Shown here: positions 1-8,620 of the stretch, in pieces
How the letters are laid out: every line of letters starts with the position of its first letter
Numbering within the stretch: the stretch's first letter is position 1
Program-made: the position numbers and the translations under genes
Assembly (NCBI RefSeq): GCF_030815985.1
Contig: NZ_JAUSXM010000001.1
Span: 4,712,001-4,776,000, forward strand
DNA length: 64,000 bases
Direction: 5' to 3'
Source of the DNA: Paenibacillus sp. W2I17
GTDB lineage: Bacteria; Bacillota; Bacilli; Paenibacillales; Paenibacillaceae
The notes under the pieces: model-generated
What the model was told of the DNA's origin: nothing
The model's database searches: none
Seen by the model: the letters and a program-made list of their open reading frames with translations, nothing else

Positions 1-1
1 G

Positions 2-136
2 CGGCCTTACTTCCAGTCTCGGCCAGAGCTGATGATCTATCCGGGCCTTGCCATTGTCTCGGTAGTCCTGCTTGCCAACATGCTGGGCGACTATCTAAGA
101 GACCGGTTTGACGTGAAGAAGGAGGTGCAACCATGA
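2..136 (+). CDS. ABC transporter permease, C-terminal end (partial)
   Basis: This is the last 44 codons of a gene that begins outside the window. The peptide contains RPELMIYPGLAIVSVVLLAN and then NMLGDYLRDRFDV. This is the typical end of a DppC/NikC/OppC inner-membrane permease: the last transmembrane helix followed by the G-D-x-L-R-D tail. The stop TGA overlaps the ATG of the next gene (ATGA at 133-136), so translation is coupled to the two ATPase genes downstream, which is the usual order in peptide/nickel importer operons. Substrate cannot be told from this tail. The family assignment rests on the motif and on the neighbours. Confidence 0.8.
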   Translation, partial: RPYFQSRPELMIYPGLAIVSVVLLANMLGDYLRDRFDVKKEVQP

Positions 137-933
137 TTCTCTCCATTGAGGAACTGAGCATCTCCAGTCGGGATCGGACTATTGTAGATCAAGTCTCTCT
201 GGCTGTTCGCGAAGGTGAGTTCATGGCATTGGTTGGTCAGAGTGGTAGTGGCAAAAGCTTACTCTCGCAAGCGATTGGTCGTCTGCTGCCGCCCAACCTG
301 CATGCGTCGGGACGAGTCATGTTCGAGGGCAGCAACCTGCTCGAACGGAAGCCAAAGGAGATGCGCGCCCTGCGGGGAAGCCGCATCTCGTATATTTTTC
401 AAGACTATCAGGGAGCATTTACTCCATTTCGCAGTATTGGCGGGCACTTTGATGAATACCAGAAGGTACATGGGGAAAAGTCTTCTGCTATCCGCAAGAA
501 ACGAGCGGAGGAAGCGCTGGAATCGGTTGGCCTTGGCGCTGAATTGCTGCGCCGCTATCCGTTCCAGTTGAGCGGTGGACAGCTTCAGCGGGCATCAATC
601 GCCACATCGCTGATGCTGTCTCCTCGTCTGCTAATTGCTGACGAAGCAACAACGGCACTGGACAGTGTGTCTGGGCATCGCGTGTTGGAACTGCTGGCAC
701 GCAAACAAGCGGAGACGGGATGTGCTATTCTGTTTATCACACATGATTGGCGCCATGTACGTCGCTATGCCAACCGCTTGGCTGTGATGAAGGAAGGGCA
801 GATCGTCGAATCTGGCGGGAAACATCGCATTCTCGATCATCCTCAGCATGAATATACGCGTCAGCTGATTGATGCGGCTCCCGTTCTGAGTCGCTCGCTG
901 AAGTCGGGATTGAAGGAGGCAGGAACGGAATGA
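133..933 (+). CDS. Peptide/nickel-type ABC transporter ATP-binding protein (DppD/NikD-like)
   Basis: A 266-residue ATPase subunit of a dipeptide/oligopeptide/nickel importer. Visible motifs are Walker A GQSGSGKS (about residues 37-44), the ABC signature LSGGQLQR (about 146-153), Walker B LLIADEAT just after it, and the switch histidine in ITHDW. The protein lacks the long C-terminal oligopeptide-family extension with cysteines seen in many OppD proteins, so it is closer in length to NikD. It overlaps the permease tail upstream and OppF-like ATPase downstream by ATGA junctions, so it is one operon. The two ATPases would form a heterodimer on the membrane-embedded permeases. Dipeptide, nickel or another metallophore are all possible substrates; the sequence here does not decide. 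Confidence 0.88.
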   Translation: MILSIEELSISSRDRTIVDQVSLAVREGEFMALVGQSGSGKSLLSQAIGRLLPPNLHASGRVMFEGSNLLERKPKEMRALRGSRISYIFQDYQGAFTPFRSIGGHFDEYQKVHGEKSSAIRKKRAEEALESVGLGAELLRRYPFQLSGGQLQRASIATSLMLSPRLLIADEATTALDSVSGHRVLELLARKQAETGCAILFITHDWRHVRRYANRLAVMKEGQIVESGGKHRILDHPQHEYTRQLIDAAPVLSRSLKSGLKEAGTE

Positions 934-1901
934 AGACAACCACAAATGATGAACGCCGTGGACTTGAGCAGTCCGAAGAAGAATCTGGTGTGCGAAGCCA
1001 CGATTTTGCAAAAGACGTAAACCATGTAGACATAGACAATGCAGGCATAAATACTACAGAAACAGATCATGCAGTTACAGATGCAGATATAGATACCACG
1101 GGTACAGGCAATGCTTCATCGCTCAGCACCCTTGGCAATCCTGTGCTTCACGTGGAACATCTCAGCCGAACGTATGCAGGTGCAGACCGACCGGCTGTGA
1201 ATGATATTTCCTTCACTCTGAACCACGGTGAATGCCTTGGCCTGGTTGGCGAGAGCGGCTGCGGCAAGAGTACACTCGCACGTTGTCTGTTAAGGATTGA
1301 AGATGCAGATACAGGCTCGATTACACTGGGTGGACAGGATATTGCACGGCTGAGCGGTCGACGGTTGCGACCTTATCGCCGGAAGATCCAGATTGTATTC
1401 CAGAACCCGATGGCGGCACTGAATCCGAAGCTCAAGATTGCTGATTCGCTGATCGATCCGTATGAACAACTTGGACGGAACGCCGAGCTGTCCCACTTTA
1501 CCTACACGTCGAAGGATGCTTACGTCCAAAAGCTGCTTGAAGCTGTCGAGCTTCCAAGCGATATGGCTGGACGATATCCGCATGAGCTAAGTGGTGGACA
1601 GCGTCAGCGCGTCACGATCGCGCGTGCCATTGGCATTGAGCCTGACGTTGTCGTTCTGGATGAACCGACGGCCAGCCTGGACGTGATCTCGCAAGGAGCA
1701 GTTTTGCAGTTGCTCACCGATCTCCGGACATCGCTTGGTCTTTCATACGTGTTCATCTCGCATGATCTGGCTGCTGTACATCGCATGAGCCAGCGTATCA
1801 TCGTTATGCGGGAAGGTCAGATCGTTGACCGCTTTGGCGCAGATGCGTTGTTCGCTGAAGAACGCCATCCGTACACGAAGGAACTGATTTCAATTTTCTG
1901 A
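930..1901 (+). CDS. Peptide/nickel-type ABC transporter ATP-binding protein (DppF/NikE-like) with acidic N-terminal extension
   Basis: A 323-residue partner ATPase. The ABC domain begins near residue 70 (VLHVEHLSRTY). Walker A is GESGCGKST (about 110-118), the Q-loop is IVFQNPMAALNP, the signature LSGGQRQR, Walker B VVVLDEPT and the H-loop ISHD. These are typical of OppF/DppF proteins. The start ATG lies in an ATGA overlap with the previous gene, and AAGGAGG at 913-919 is well placed. The unusual part is the first 70 residues: a low-complexity segment rich in Asp, Thr, Asn and Ala (short repeats such as D-N-A-G, T-D-A-D-I-D-T-T) that normal family members do not have. It may be a disordered tail. 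A U-tailed terminator follows at 1947-1983, so this is the last gene of the operon. Confidence 0.88.
   Translation: MKTTTNDERRGLEQSEEESGVRSHDFAKDVNHVDIDNAGINTTETDHAVTDADIDTTGTGNASSLSTLGNPVLHVEHLSRTYAGADRPAVNDISFTLNHGECLGLVGESGCGKSTLARCLLRIEDADTGSITLGGQDIARLSGRRLRPYRRKIQIVFQNPMAALNPKLKIADSLIDPYEQLGRNAELSHFTYTSKDAYVQKLLEAVELPSDMAGRYPHELSGGQRQRVTIARAIGIEPDVVVLDEPTASLDVISQGAVLQLLTDLRTSLGLSYVFISHDLAAVHRMSQRIIVMREGQIVDRFGADALFAEERHPYTKELISIF
1143..1158. other. parS-like sequence inside the ATPase gene
   Basis: The 16-mer TGCTTCACGTGGAACA differs at one position from the Bacillus parS consensus (TGTTNCACGTGAAACA, read on the other strand). In Bacillus many ParB (Spo0J) sites lie inside coding sequences. 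Here the bases encode ordinary residues (VLHVEH), so a chance match is possible. The better site in this window is at 50382-50397. Confidence 0.4.
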
Positions 1902-1946
1902 GTACTCCCGGAGACGCCGGGGGTGGTAATCGTTAATCTTAAATAT

Positions 1947-1983
1947 AAAGCCGCCTTACGAAGAGATTCGAGAGCGGCTTTTA
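1947..1983 (+). terminator. Intrinsic terminator after the ABC operon
   Basis: Stem AAAGCCGC (1947-1954) pairs with GCGGCTTT (1974-1981), followed by further T residues. A smaller hairpin, CCCGG/CCGGG, lies just after the stop codon near 1905-1920. From 1984 to 2280 I see no gene; the stretch is AT-rich and must contain the mqo promoter. Confidence 0.8.
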
Positions 1984-2280
1984 GTGCATCCATTTCATCA
2001 CCAAAGTTCCCCTAAAACCGGGTTCCTTTCTTTGTTTTGAACAAATATATCTTTCAGGCCTATAACCGGGCTAACGTTCCGATGTAAACTAGCGTATACT
2101 GATGGAATAGCAAATATCTTGAAATTGCATATTTAAATTGCTCTATATTATTGATACACTAGATCAAGGTTATAATCATTCAGAGAAGGTGCGATCCCGT
2201 TCAAGAATGGGCTTGCTGCAAATGCCAAATCGATAACGCTTACATCCTTTTGGCAAATATAGGATATAAGGACGGTAGAC

Positions 2281-3786
2281 ATGAGCCAGGGACAAACGAG
2301 TACAGATGTTATCTTGATTGGTGCCGGAATTATGAGTGCAACTTTAGGAACTTTGCTAAAAGAATTGGCACCAGACTGGAATATTAAGGTTTTCGAAAAG
2401 CTAGCCACTGCAGGAGAGGAAAGCTCCAACGAATGGAATAATGCCGGAACCGGGCATGCTGCATTGTGCGAACTTAACTATACCGTTGAACGACCAGACG
2501 GAACCGTAGATATTAGCAAAGCGATTAAAGTGAATGAACAATTTCAGATCTCAAAGCAATTTTGGTCCTATCTCGTCAATAGCCGTCTGATTCGTAATCC
2601 GCGGGACTTCATTATGCCGATTCCCCATTTGAGTTATGTACACGGAGAGAGCAATGTCCAGTTTTTGAAAAGACGTTATGACTCCTTGTCGAATCACCCG
2701 CTGTTCGCAGGCATGGAATTCTCGGATGACAAGAAAGAGCTGGCGAAATGGATGCCGCTGATGATGAAAGATCGTACCAGTAATGAACCTGTTGCAGCGA
2801 CCAAAATTGACTCCGGTACGGACGTTAACTTTGGTGCTTTAACGCGTATGCTGATCAAACATTTGAAGGAACAACACGTGGGCGTCCACTACCAACATAG
2901 CGTGAAGAATATGAAACGCACCAGCGATGGACAATGGGAATTATCCGTGAAAAACCTGAAGAGTGGTGCAGTCGAACGCCATAAGGCAAAATTCGTCTTC
3001 ATCGGCGCGGGCGGCGGAAGTCTGCATTTGCTCCAGAAGACGGGCATTCCGGAAGGTAAACATATCGGCGGATTCCCGGTCAGTGGGATCTTTATGGTGT
3101 GCAAAAATCAAAAAGTCGTGGAACAGCATCACGCCAAAGTATATGGCAAAGCTTCGGTAGGGGCTCCGCCGATGTCCGTTCCTCATCTGGATACCCGTTT
3201 TATCGACAATAAGAAGTCGCTGTTATTTGGGCCGTTTGCCGGTTTCTCACCGAAGTTCCTGAAGACGGGTTCCAATGCCGACTTAATCACGTCTGTTAAG
3301 ATGCACAATCTGCTTACGATGCTCGCGGCAGGTGTCAAAGAAATTTCTTTGACCAAATATCTGATCCAGCAACTGATGTTATCTAAAGAACAACGCATGG
3401 CTGAGTTGCGTGACTTTGTTCCGGGTGCCAAGAGCGAGGATTGGGATATGGTTCTGGCGGGGCAGCGTGTCCAGGTGATCAAGGATACCGTCCAGGGTGG
3501 CAAGGGTACGCTCCAATTTGGTACAGAAGTGGTCACGTCTGCAGATGGAACGATTGCGGCTTTGTTAGGTGCATCACCGGGTGCATCCACTGCCGTTCAG
3601 GTCATGCTTGAGATTCTTCAGCGGTGCTTCCCGCAGCATATGGAGGCATGGGAGCCGAAGATTAAGGAAATGATTCCTTCCTACGGCATATCCCTTGTGG
3701 AGAACTTGGATCTCCTCAAAGAGGTTCATTCTTCAACAGCCAAGGCGCTGGGGTTATCGGATGAAAAACATGTCATGCACGTATAA
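2281..3786 (+). CDS. mqo: Malate:quinone oxidoreductase
   Basis: A 501-residue FAD-dependent, membrane-associated enzyme that oxidises L-malate to oxaloacetate and passes electrons to the quinone pool, bypassing NAD-linked malate dehydrogenase in the TCA cycle. The N-terminus has the dinucleotide-binding fold ([20 protein letters not shown], residues 9-28) followed by the family-typical [14 protein letters not shown] block, and later GAGGGSL and GFPVSGIF. Length is normal for Mqo (about 490-500). The start ATG is preceded by an AAGGA-like site. The gene stands alone between two strong terminators, so it is monocistronic. Confidence 0.95.
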   Translation: MSQGQTSTDVILIGAGIMSATLGTLLKELAPDWNIKVFEKLATAGEESSNEWNNAGTGHAALCELNYTVERPDGTVDISKAIKVNEQFQISKQFWSYLVNSRLIRNPRDFIMPIPHLSYVHGESNVQFLKRRYDSLSNHPLFAGMEFSDDKKELAKWMPLMMKDRTSNEPVAATKIDSGTDVNFGALTRMLIKHLKEQHVGVHYQHSVKNMKRTSDGQWELSVKNLKSGAVERHKAKFVFIGAGGGSLHLLQKTGIPEGKHIGGFPVSGIFMVCKNQKVVEQHHAKVYGKASVGAPPMSVPHLDTRFIDNKKSLLFGPFAGFSPKFLKTGSNADLITSVKMHNLLTMLAAGVKEISLTKYLIQQLMLSKEQRMAELRDFVPGAKSEDWDMVLAGQRVQVIKDTVQGGKGTLQFGTEVVTSADGTIAALLGASPGASTAVQVMLEILQRCFPQHMEAWEPKIKEMIPSYGISLVENLDLLKEVHSSTAKALGLSDEKHVMHV

Positions 3787-3824
3787 CGTTTAGCTTATCG
3801 TGTTAGATCATAATGAAGTCATAG

Positions 3825-3869
3825 AAAAGAGAGCTAAGCCGGGTCGAAACCTGTGCTTAGCTCTCTTTT
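3825..3869. terminator. Bidirectional terminator between mqo and the kinase gene
   Basis: A 15-bp perfect stem (AAAAGAGAGCTAAGC with GCTTAGCTCTCTTTT) and a 15-nt loop, with T runs on both strands. It can end mqo from the left and the hybrid kinase (stop at 4039) from the right. Confidence 0.9.
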
Positions 3870-3880
3870 GGTTTATTTGG

Positions 3881-3997
3881 TATATCAGAACCTGAACTTG
3901 AACTCGAGCCTGGGTTTGGAATTGAACTTGAACATGTCCGCTATCATCGCGTTCCCCGTAGATCTTACACTTAAGCGGACGGATACGGATACGGATC
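3881..3997. repeat. Degenerate short-period repeats in the tail between converging genes
   Basis: About 3887-3935 holds imperfect 6-bp units around GAACTT (translating like Asn/Leu repeats). Positions 3977-3997 hold three GGATAC/GGACGG-type units (GGACGGATACGGATACGGAT). No gene is supported between 3870 and 4038. Confidence 0.35.
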
Positions 3998-4038
3998 TTA
4001 CAGTATGCCGTTGTAGAGTCATATATCGATCTTATCGC

Positions 4039-7000
4039 TCAGGCTCTCATGCTGCGGTCCAAAGGGATGACAAAGGAAACTTTCGTACCTTGGCCCGGCG
4101 AGCTGACGATGGTCAAACCTTGTCCGTACATCTGGGTCAACCGGCGATGTGTATTGGTTAATCCAATGCCTCCGGTACCGCCTGGACCTTTCTTGGGCCA
4201 TGCCAGTGCTCGTTCGATCTGCTCGGGCTGCATCCCCACACCGTCATCCTCGATCTCAATCAAGGTGGACGCTGTTTGGTTGATGATTCGGATATGCACG
4301 GTTCCACCCTCCACTTTGCTGAGAATACCATGTCGAACAGCATTCTCAATGAGCGGTTGAATGGTGAGTGGCGGCAAGGATAGATCAAGATCATCGGGAA
4401 TATCCCAGATGACGTTCAACCGATGCATAAATCTTTCTTTCTCAATGTAAAGATAGGCGCGGGAGAGATCCAACTCATGAGTGACCTCAACCATTTTCTC
4501 CGAATTAACAAAATGAAAGCTAGTCTGAAGATACTCGATAAAAGCATCACCCAGTTTCTGCATTCGCTCCGTGTCCATCTCACTAAGAACCATAATTGAA
4601 TTGAGCGTATTAAAAAGAAAATGGGGCTGAATCTGTGCTTGTAAGTAAGCAGCCTCCATGCGCAGTCGCTCATCAATAGATTGTTTCAGTACGATCAGAG
4701 ACCCGATGCGATGCCTTAATTCAACGGCATCCACGGGCTTGGTGACATAGTCCGTAGCACCTGCCATGAATCCGGCGTATACATCCGCTGGTTCGTTACG
4801 GGCCGTCAACAACAGGATGGGAAGCTCCGATACCGAATAACGCTTGCGTACGTTCTCGGTCAGTTCATAACCGGACATATGAGGCATCATGACATCGGCA
4901 ATCAGTAAGTCCCAAGGCCCCTTATCCAGCAATTCAAGTGCTTCAAGCGCCGAGGCTGCAGGTTGAATATGGTAAGGTTCATTCGCAAGCATGGAGATCA
5001 GTACTCGCAGGTTTACAGGATCATCATCGACGGCAAGAATTCTTGCGGCAGTCTTATCTTGAGAAACGGTCTGCTGCTGCGGCTCTGCAATCGCAATTTC
5101 ATCGAAGCTGTGAGCGTCCCATTGCTGCTCAGTCTGGTCCGATAGCGATGCGGTGTCTTCCCGTGGAAGCGAAATCTGGAAGATCGATCCTTTCCCGGGT
5201 ACGGATTGCACGGTGAGTTGGCCGCCATGGAGTTCTGTGAGCTGCCTGCTGATATTGAGACCGAGGCCGATTCCTCCGCTTAAACGAGCCTCTGGGGTGC
5301 CCTGTTCATACGCCTCGAATATTCGCTGTTGTATCTCTTCACTTATACCAACCCCTGTATCTGAGACTTGAATTAATATGCTCTCTCCATGTTCCCGGAC
5401 AGATACGGTAATCTTACCCTCATCGGTAAATTTCAGTGCATTATGCAACAGGTTGTAGAGCACCTGAACAAGTCTTCTCTCATCCGCTTGAATCAACGGC
5501 AGTGATTCTGGAATATCCACCTGCATATGGATGGGCTTGCCCTCTGCCATGAATCGGAACATACCGATCACGCCTGGAATGACAGATGCAAGAGATAAAG
5601 GTTTCTTCTGAAGCGTAATGCGTTTTTCCTTCAAACGAATGACATCAAGGAGATCATCAACCAGTTGGGACATGCGTCGGCCGATGGTAACTAACAGCTT
5701 CATGTCTTCTGCCTGCTGCCCACCTGATTTACGACGTTCACGAACCGCGATACTCTCGGCGATATTGATGATCCCGTGCAGCGGTGTACGCAATTCATGA
5801 GCCGTATTCACAAGAAACTGATCCTTCTGGCGATCCTCTTCTTTGAGCTGTTCGTACAACTTCTCGATCTCACTTGAATTGCGGAAGTATTTTCTGAACC
5901 AATAGGCGGAGAAGCCAAACATGGCCGCGATCACATCGATCGGATAATACACGTTGGTAATTTCGCTATGTGAGTTCACAATTCCCCATAATACGCTTGA
6001 TAGGCTGCTAGTAGCCGCAAAGAGCAAAAAGCTTGCGTCGCTTCGTTTCTCGGCTGCCATTCGGAAGAATAGGTACACAGACCAACCGATGGCAAACAGA
6101 TAGAGGAAATCAGAAAGCCCAATCTCAAGTACATGATAGATCAGGGTCACTGGTGCGACGAGCAAAAATAAACAGTAAACGCCAAGCACGCTGGCATAGA
6201 TACGGAACAGTTTACGCCCTTGTAGACTATGGGAGAAGCTTCTAGCCATCTGTAAAAGAAAGAATGCGAACAACGGATAGGATAACGCTTTGGCCTTAAC
6301 GATCCAAGTGAAATTGAGTGGAATCCAACTCAATAACAGATTGTCATGGTCGGAAGCGACCGTTAGGGCAGCTACCAGTGTTAGCATCGAGAACGTCAGC
6401 AGAGCTCGTTCCTTTCGGATAAACAGAAACATGACAAAAGCGTATAGGCTGTGCAAAATCAGTATGGCGAACGTGATCTTTTGCAAATCAATAGACAATC
6501 CTCGTTCACTGCCAATGGCTTCTGGAGAACCAAAATAGAGAGAGCGTGTGATCCCTCCGCTATAAGGATCGTCAAAATTGGCTGTTTGCACCAAAAGATT
6601 GAGTTCGGTAGAACCGTCAAGCACATAGGAAGTCGTAAATGCAGTCCTTTCTGGTCGATAGGCTTCGGCATGAGTGGCAGGTTGGCCGAATTCGGCAACA
6701 ATGGTCCCGTTCATCTCGATAATCGATGATGTCTGGATTTTCTGAGCCCAGAGAGAGACTTCCTCCACAGATGGATCTAAAAGTATGCGAAGACGGTACG
6801 TTCCATATCCGAACGACGATGAGGATTGTGGTAATGCATTACGCCAGTCACCAGGAACTTGAATCCGTGTGGATGGGTTATCTGCTATTTTCGCGTCACG
6901 ATTAGAGATTAACGTCTGGGGATAAAACTCCCATTCTCCATCCAGGGATATGGGTGAAGTGTTGGCGAGGTCCCAGCCTCGAAGGTCTAATAAGCCTTCA

Positions 7001-7128
7001 ATGGGTTCAGGATGTGCGGGTATAGTGAAAGTCTCGGACCATATCCAGCGAAAGCCAAGCAAAATAGTCAGGAATAGAATCGACAGCACTACATATCGGG
7101 GTATCTTTTTATAGGTTATTGGTTTCAT
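4039..7128 (-). CDS. 7TM-DISM hybrid sensor histidine kinase with two kinase modules and an internal receiver
   Basis: A large membrane sensor. Order from the N-terminus: one TM helix (about 12-30); an extracellular sugar-binding-like 7TMR-DISMED2 domain (LLDLRGWDL, VPGDW, GYGTYRLRI); seven TM helices (about 190-400); a HisKA with the phospho-accepting His in HELRTPLHG; its ATPase (NLLHNALKF, DTGVGIS, GGIGLGLNIS); a receiver (AVDDDP, phospho-Asp in LLIADVMMP, Lys in VTKP); and a second LytS-like kinase (QIQPHFLFNTLNS) with its own ATPase (ENAVRHG, GTGGIGLTN). I chose the ATG at 7128 because the product then matches the N-terminus of the paralogue at 27198. A longer reading frame to 7245 would overlap a candidate promoter at 7197-7224. 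The gene is divergent from its likely partner regulator. Confidence 0.9.
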   Translation of the reverse strand: MKPITYKKIPRYVVLSILFLTILLGFRWIWSETFTIPAHPEPIEGLLDLRGWDLANTSPISLDGEWEFYPQTLISNRDAKIADNPSTRIQVPGDWRNALPQSSSSFGYGTYRLRILLDPSVEEVSLWAQKIQTSSIIEMNGTIVAEFGQPATHAEAYRPERTAFTTSYVLDGSTELNLLVQTANFDDPYSGGITRSLYFGSPEAIGSERGLSIDLQKITFAILILHSLYAFVMFLFIRKERALLTFSMLTLVAALTVASDHDNLLLSWIPLNFTWIVKAKALSYPLFAFFLLQMARSFSHSLQGRKLFRIYASVLGVYCLFLLVAPVTLIYHVLEIGLSDFLYLFAIGWSVYLFFRMAAEKRSDASFLLFAATSSLSSVLWGIVNSHSEITNVYYPIDVIAAMFGFSAYWFRKYFRNSSEIEKLYEQLKEEDRQKDQFLVNTAHELRTPLHGIINIAESIAVRERRKSGGQQAEDMKLLVTIGRRMSQLVDDLLDVIRLKEKRITLQKKPLSLASVIPGVIGMFRFMAEGKPIHMQVDIPESLPLIQADERRLVQVLYNLLHNALKFTDEGKITVSVREHGESILIQVSDTGVGISEEIQQRIFEAYEQGTPEARLSGGIGLGLNISRQLTELHGGQLTVQSVPGKGSIFQISLPREDTASLSDQTEQQWDAHSFDEIAIAEPQQQTVSQDKTAARILAVDDDPVNLRVLISMLANEPYHIQPAASALEALELLDKGPWDLLIADVMMPHMSGYELTENVRKRYSVSELPILLLTARNEPADVYAGFMAGATDYVTKPVDAVELRHRIGSLIVLKQSIDERLRMEAAYLQAQIQPHFLFNTLNSIMVLSEMDTERMQKLGDAFIEYLQTSFHFVNSEKMVEVTHELDLSRAYLYIEKERFMHRLNVIWDIPDDLDLSLPPLTIQPLIENAVRHGILSKVEGGTVHIRIINQTASTLIEIEDDGVGMQPEQIERALAWPKKGPGGTGGIGLTNTHRRLTQMYGQGLTIVSSPGQGTKVSFVIPLDRSMRA

Positions 7129-7196
7129 GGCAGACTTTAGTTTTCGACAGTTTACTTCAAATTCCTGCATGCCTTTTGAAAGTGAAGAACATTTTT

Positions 7197-7224
7197 TTGA
7201 ATACCGGAACATAAATTCTATATT
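7197..7224 (+). promoter_or_regulatory. Candidate promoter of the REC-BTAD regulator
   Basis: TTGAAT (7197-7202), a 16-nt spacer, and TATATT (7219-7224), in the space between the divergent kinase and regulator genes. The match is reasonable but unproven. Confidence 0.4.
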
Positions 7225-7305
7225 CAAATGATAGCGGTCCCACATCAGGATTTATGGTAAAATTATAGATTAAAGGGTGATCAGTGAGCCAGAGGAGTTG
7301 TGCAT

Positions 7306-8442
7306 ATGAGAGTGATTTTGGTAGATGATGAATATCTCGCTCTGAGCAGGTTGAACAAACTGTTGCAAGAGAGAGAGGATTGCGAAGTTATCGGCTCTTT
7401 TCTGACGGCACAGGAAGCCATAGATCAGATCGAAATTCATCTGCCGGAAATCGTCTTCATGGACGTTCAAATGCCGGGGATGAACGGGATCGAGGCGACC
7501 GAACGTATCCATGAGGTTTCTCCTGGAACAGAAGTTATTTTCACAACCGCATATAACGAACATGCACTGACGGCTTATGGGCTTGAAGTGCTGGACTATA
7601 TTATGAAGCCTGTAACGCGTGACCGTTTGGAAAAAACGATGAAGATGTATCAACGCCGAACGGTGTCAGCAAGTCTGAATATAGCAGAAGGGCCATCCAT
7701 GTTGATCCGTTGTCTGGGGATGCTCCAAGTCCAAGTGCACCCAAATGAGCCGCCAAAACATATGAAGTTCAGAACAACCAAGATTAGAGAGTTATTCGCC
7801 TATTTGCTTCACCATCGAAACAAACCGATTAAGCGGGATACGTTACTTGAACTGTTGTGGCCAGAGTTGGATGAGCGGAGAGGTATATCCAATCTGCACA
7901 GTGGCATCCATCGCTTACGCAGTATGATGAACGAATTCATGGGCGAGGACAAGATGGTCATTCGTTATCAACAGTTTGGATATCTATTGGAAACAGGAGA
8001 GTTCAGGGTTGATGTGGAAGAATGGGAAAGTCGTCTTAACCGAGTGCCTCTATTATCTTCGTCTACAATAGCTGAACATCGGCAAACCTCAGATCAATAT
8101 GAAGGCAAATATTATAGCGAAGACGATTATGTATGGGCTGAGTTGGAGCGCGAGCGATTGCATGCACTCTGGCGTAACCACGCCATGCAACTCGCACAAT
8201 ATTACATCGAACTGGGACAGGATACGGAAGCACTCACGGTATATCACCGGGTACAGCAATTCGAGCCATCATTGGAGCAAGTCGGATTGGCCTTAATGAA
8301 GACCTATGATCGATTAGGCAATAAAGATCCTGTAATCGCACAATATAATCAGTTGGTCACTACGTTAGAACAAGAGGCAGGCATACGTCCTGGCTTGGAA
8401 GTTGAGTTGTGGTACCAGCAATGGAAACAATCAAATATTTAA
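7306..8442 (+). CDS. Response regulator with receiver and SARP-like (winged helix plus BTAD) output
   Basis: About 378 residues. Residues 1-120 form a receiver: acidic pair in VDDE, phospho-Asp in IVFMDVQMPG, Thr in FTTAYN, Lys in IMKPV. Then a winged helix (about 145-215; LRCLG at the start, TTKIRELFAYLLHHRN, RRGISNLHSGIHRLR) and a bacterial transcriptional activation domain made of TPR-like helices to the end (ALWRNHAMQLAQYYIELG...). This is the layout of SARP-type DNA-binding activators. The ATG at 7306 has GAGGAG at 7292-7297 (8-9 nt away); a GTG at 7300 in the same frame is too close to it. The gene is divergent from the hybrid kinase and lies before two SLH genes that carry an 11-bp direct-repeat element. 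A terminator follows. Confidence 0.88.
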   Translation: MRVILVDDEYLALSRLNKLLQEREDCEVIGSFLTAQEAIDQIEIHLPEIVFMDVQMPGMNGIEATERIHEVSPGTEVIFTTAYNEHALTAYGLEVLDYIMKPVTRDRLEKTMKMYQRRTVSASLNIAEGPSMLIRCLGMLQVQVHPNEPPKHMKFRTTKIRELFAYLLHHRNKPIKRDTLLELLWPELDERRGISNLHSGIHRLRSMMNEFMGEDKMVIRYQQFGYLLETGEFRVDVEEWESRLNRVPLLSSSTIAEHRQTSDQYEGKYYSEDDYVWAELERERLHALWRNHAMQLAQYYIELGQDTEALTVYHRVQQFEPSLEQVGLALMKTYDRLGNKDPVIAQYNQLVTTLEQEAGIRPGLEVELWYQQWKQSNI

Positions 8443-8453
8443 TTGAAAATATT

Positions 8454-8488
8454 CAGCCTTGCAGCTTCATTTGCAGGGCTGTTTTTTT
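8454..8488 (+). terminator. Intrinsic terminator after the regulator gene
   Basis: CAGCCTTGCA (8454-8463) pairs with TGCAGGGCTG (8472-8481), with one G-T wobble, followed by seven T residues. Confidence 0.85.
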
Positions 8489-8509
8489 GTTGTATTTGCG
8501 AGCAAAAGG

Positions 8510-8545
8510 TTTGGTAAGAGTTTGGTAAGAGGCTATGTGTAGAAT
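8510..8545 (+). promoter_or_regulatory. Direct-repeat activator site and promoter of the first SLH gene
   Basis: Two perfect, adjacent copies of TTTGGTAAGAG (8510-8520 and 8521-8531), then TAGAAT (8540-8545) as -10. There is no normal -35 hexamer; the second repeat covers the -35 position. The same arrangement, with the same 19-nt offset from repeat to -10, occurs at 12593-12628. One-turn direct repeats over the -35 are what SARP/OmpR-fold activators bind. Confidence 0.65.
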
Positions 8546-8620
8546 AAGCAAGATGAGGGTAGATATGATGTTTGAGTCAGTAAGCAGTCCAAAAATAACA
8601 TATTAAATTAGGAGGAAACT

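Noticed and set aside
7129..7245. Longer N-terminus for the hybrid kinase
   Set aside because: No RBS, no match to the paralogue's N-terminus, and it would overlap a plausible promoter of the divergent regulator.
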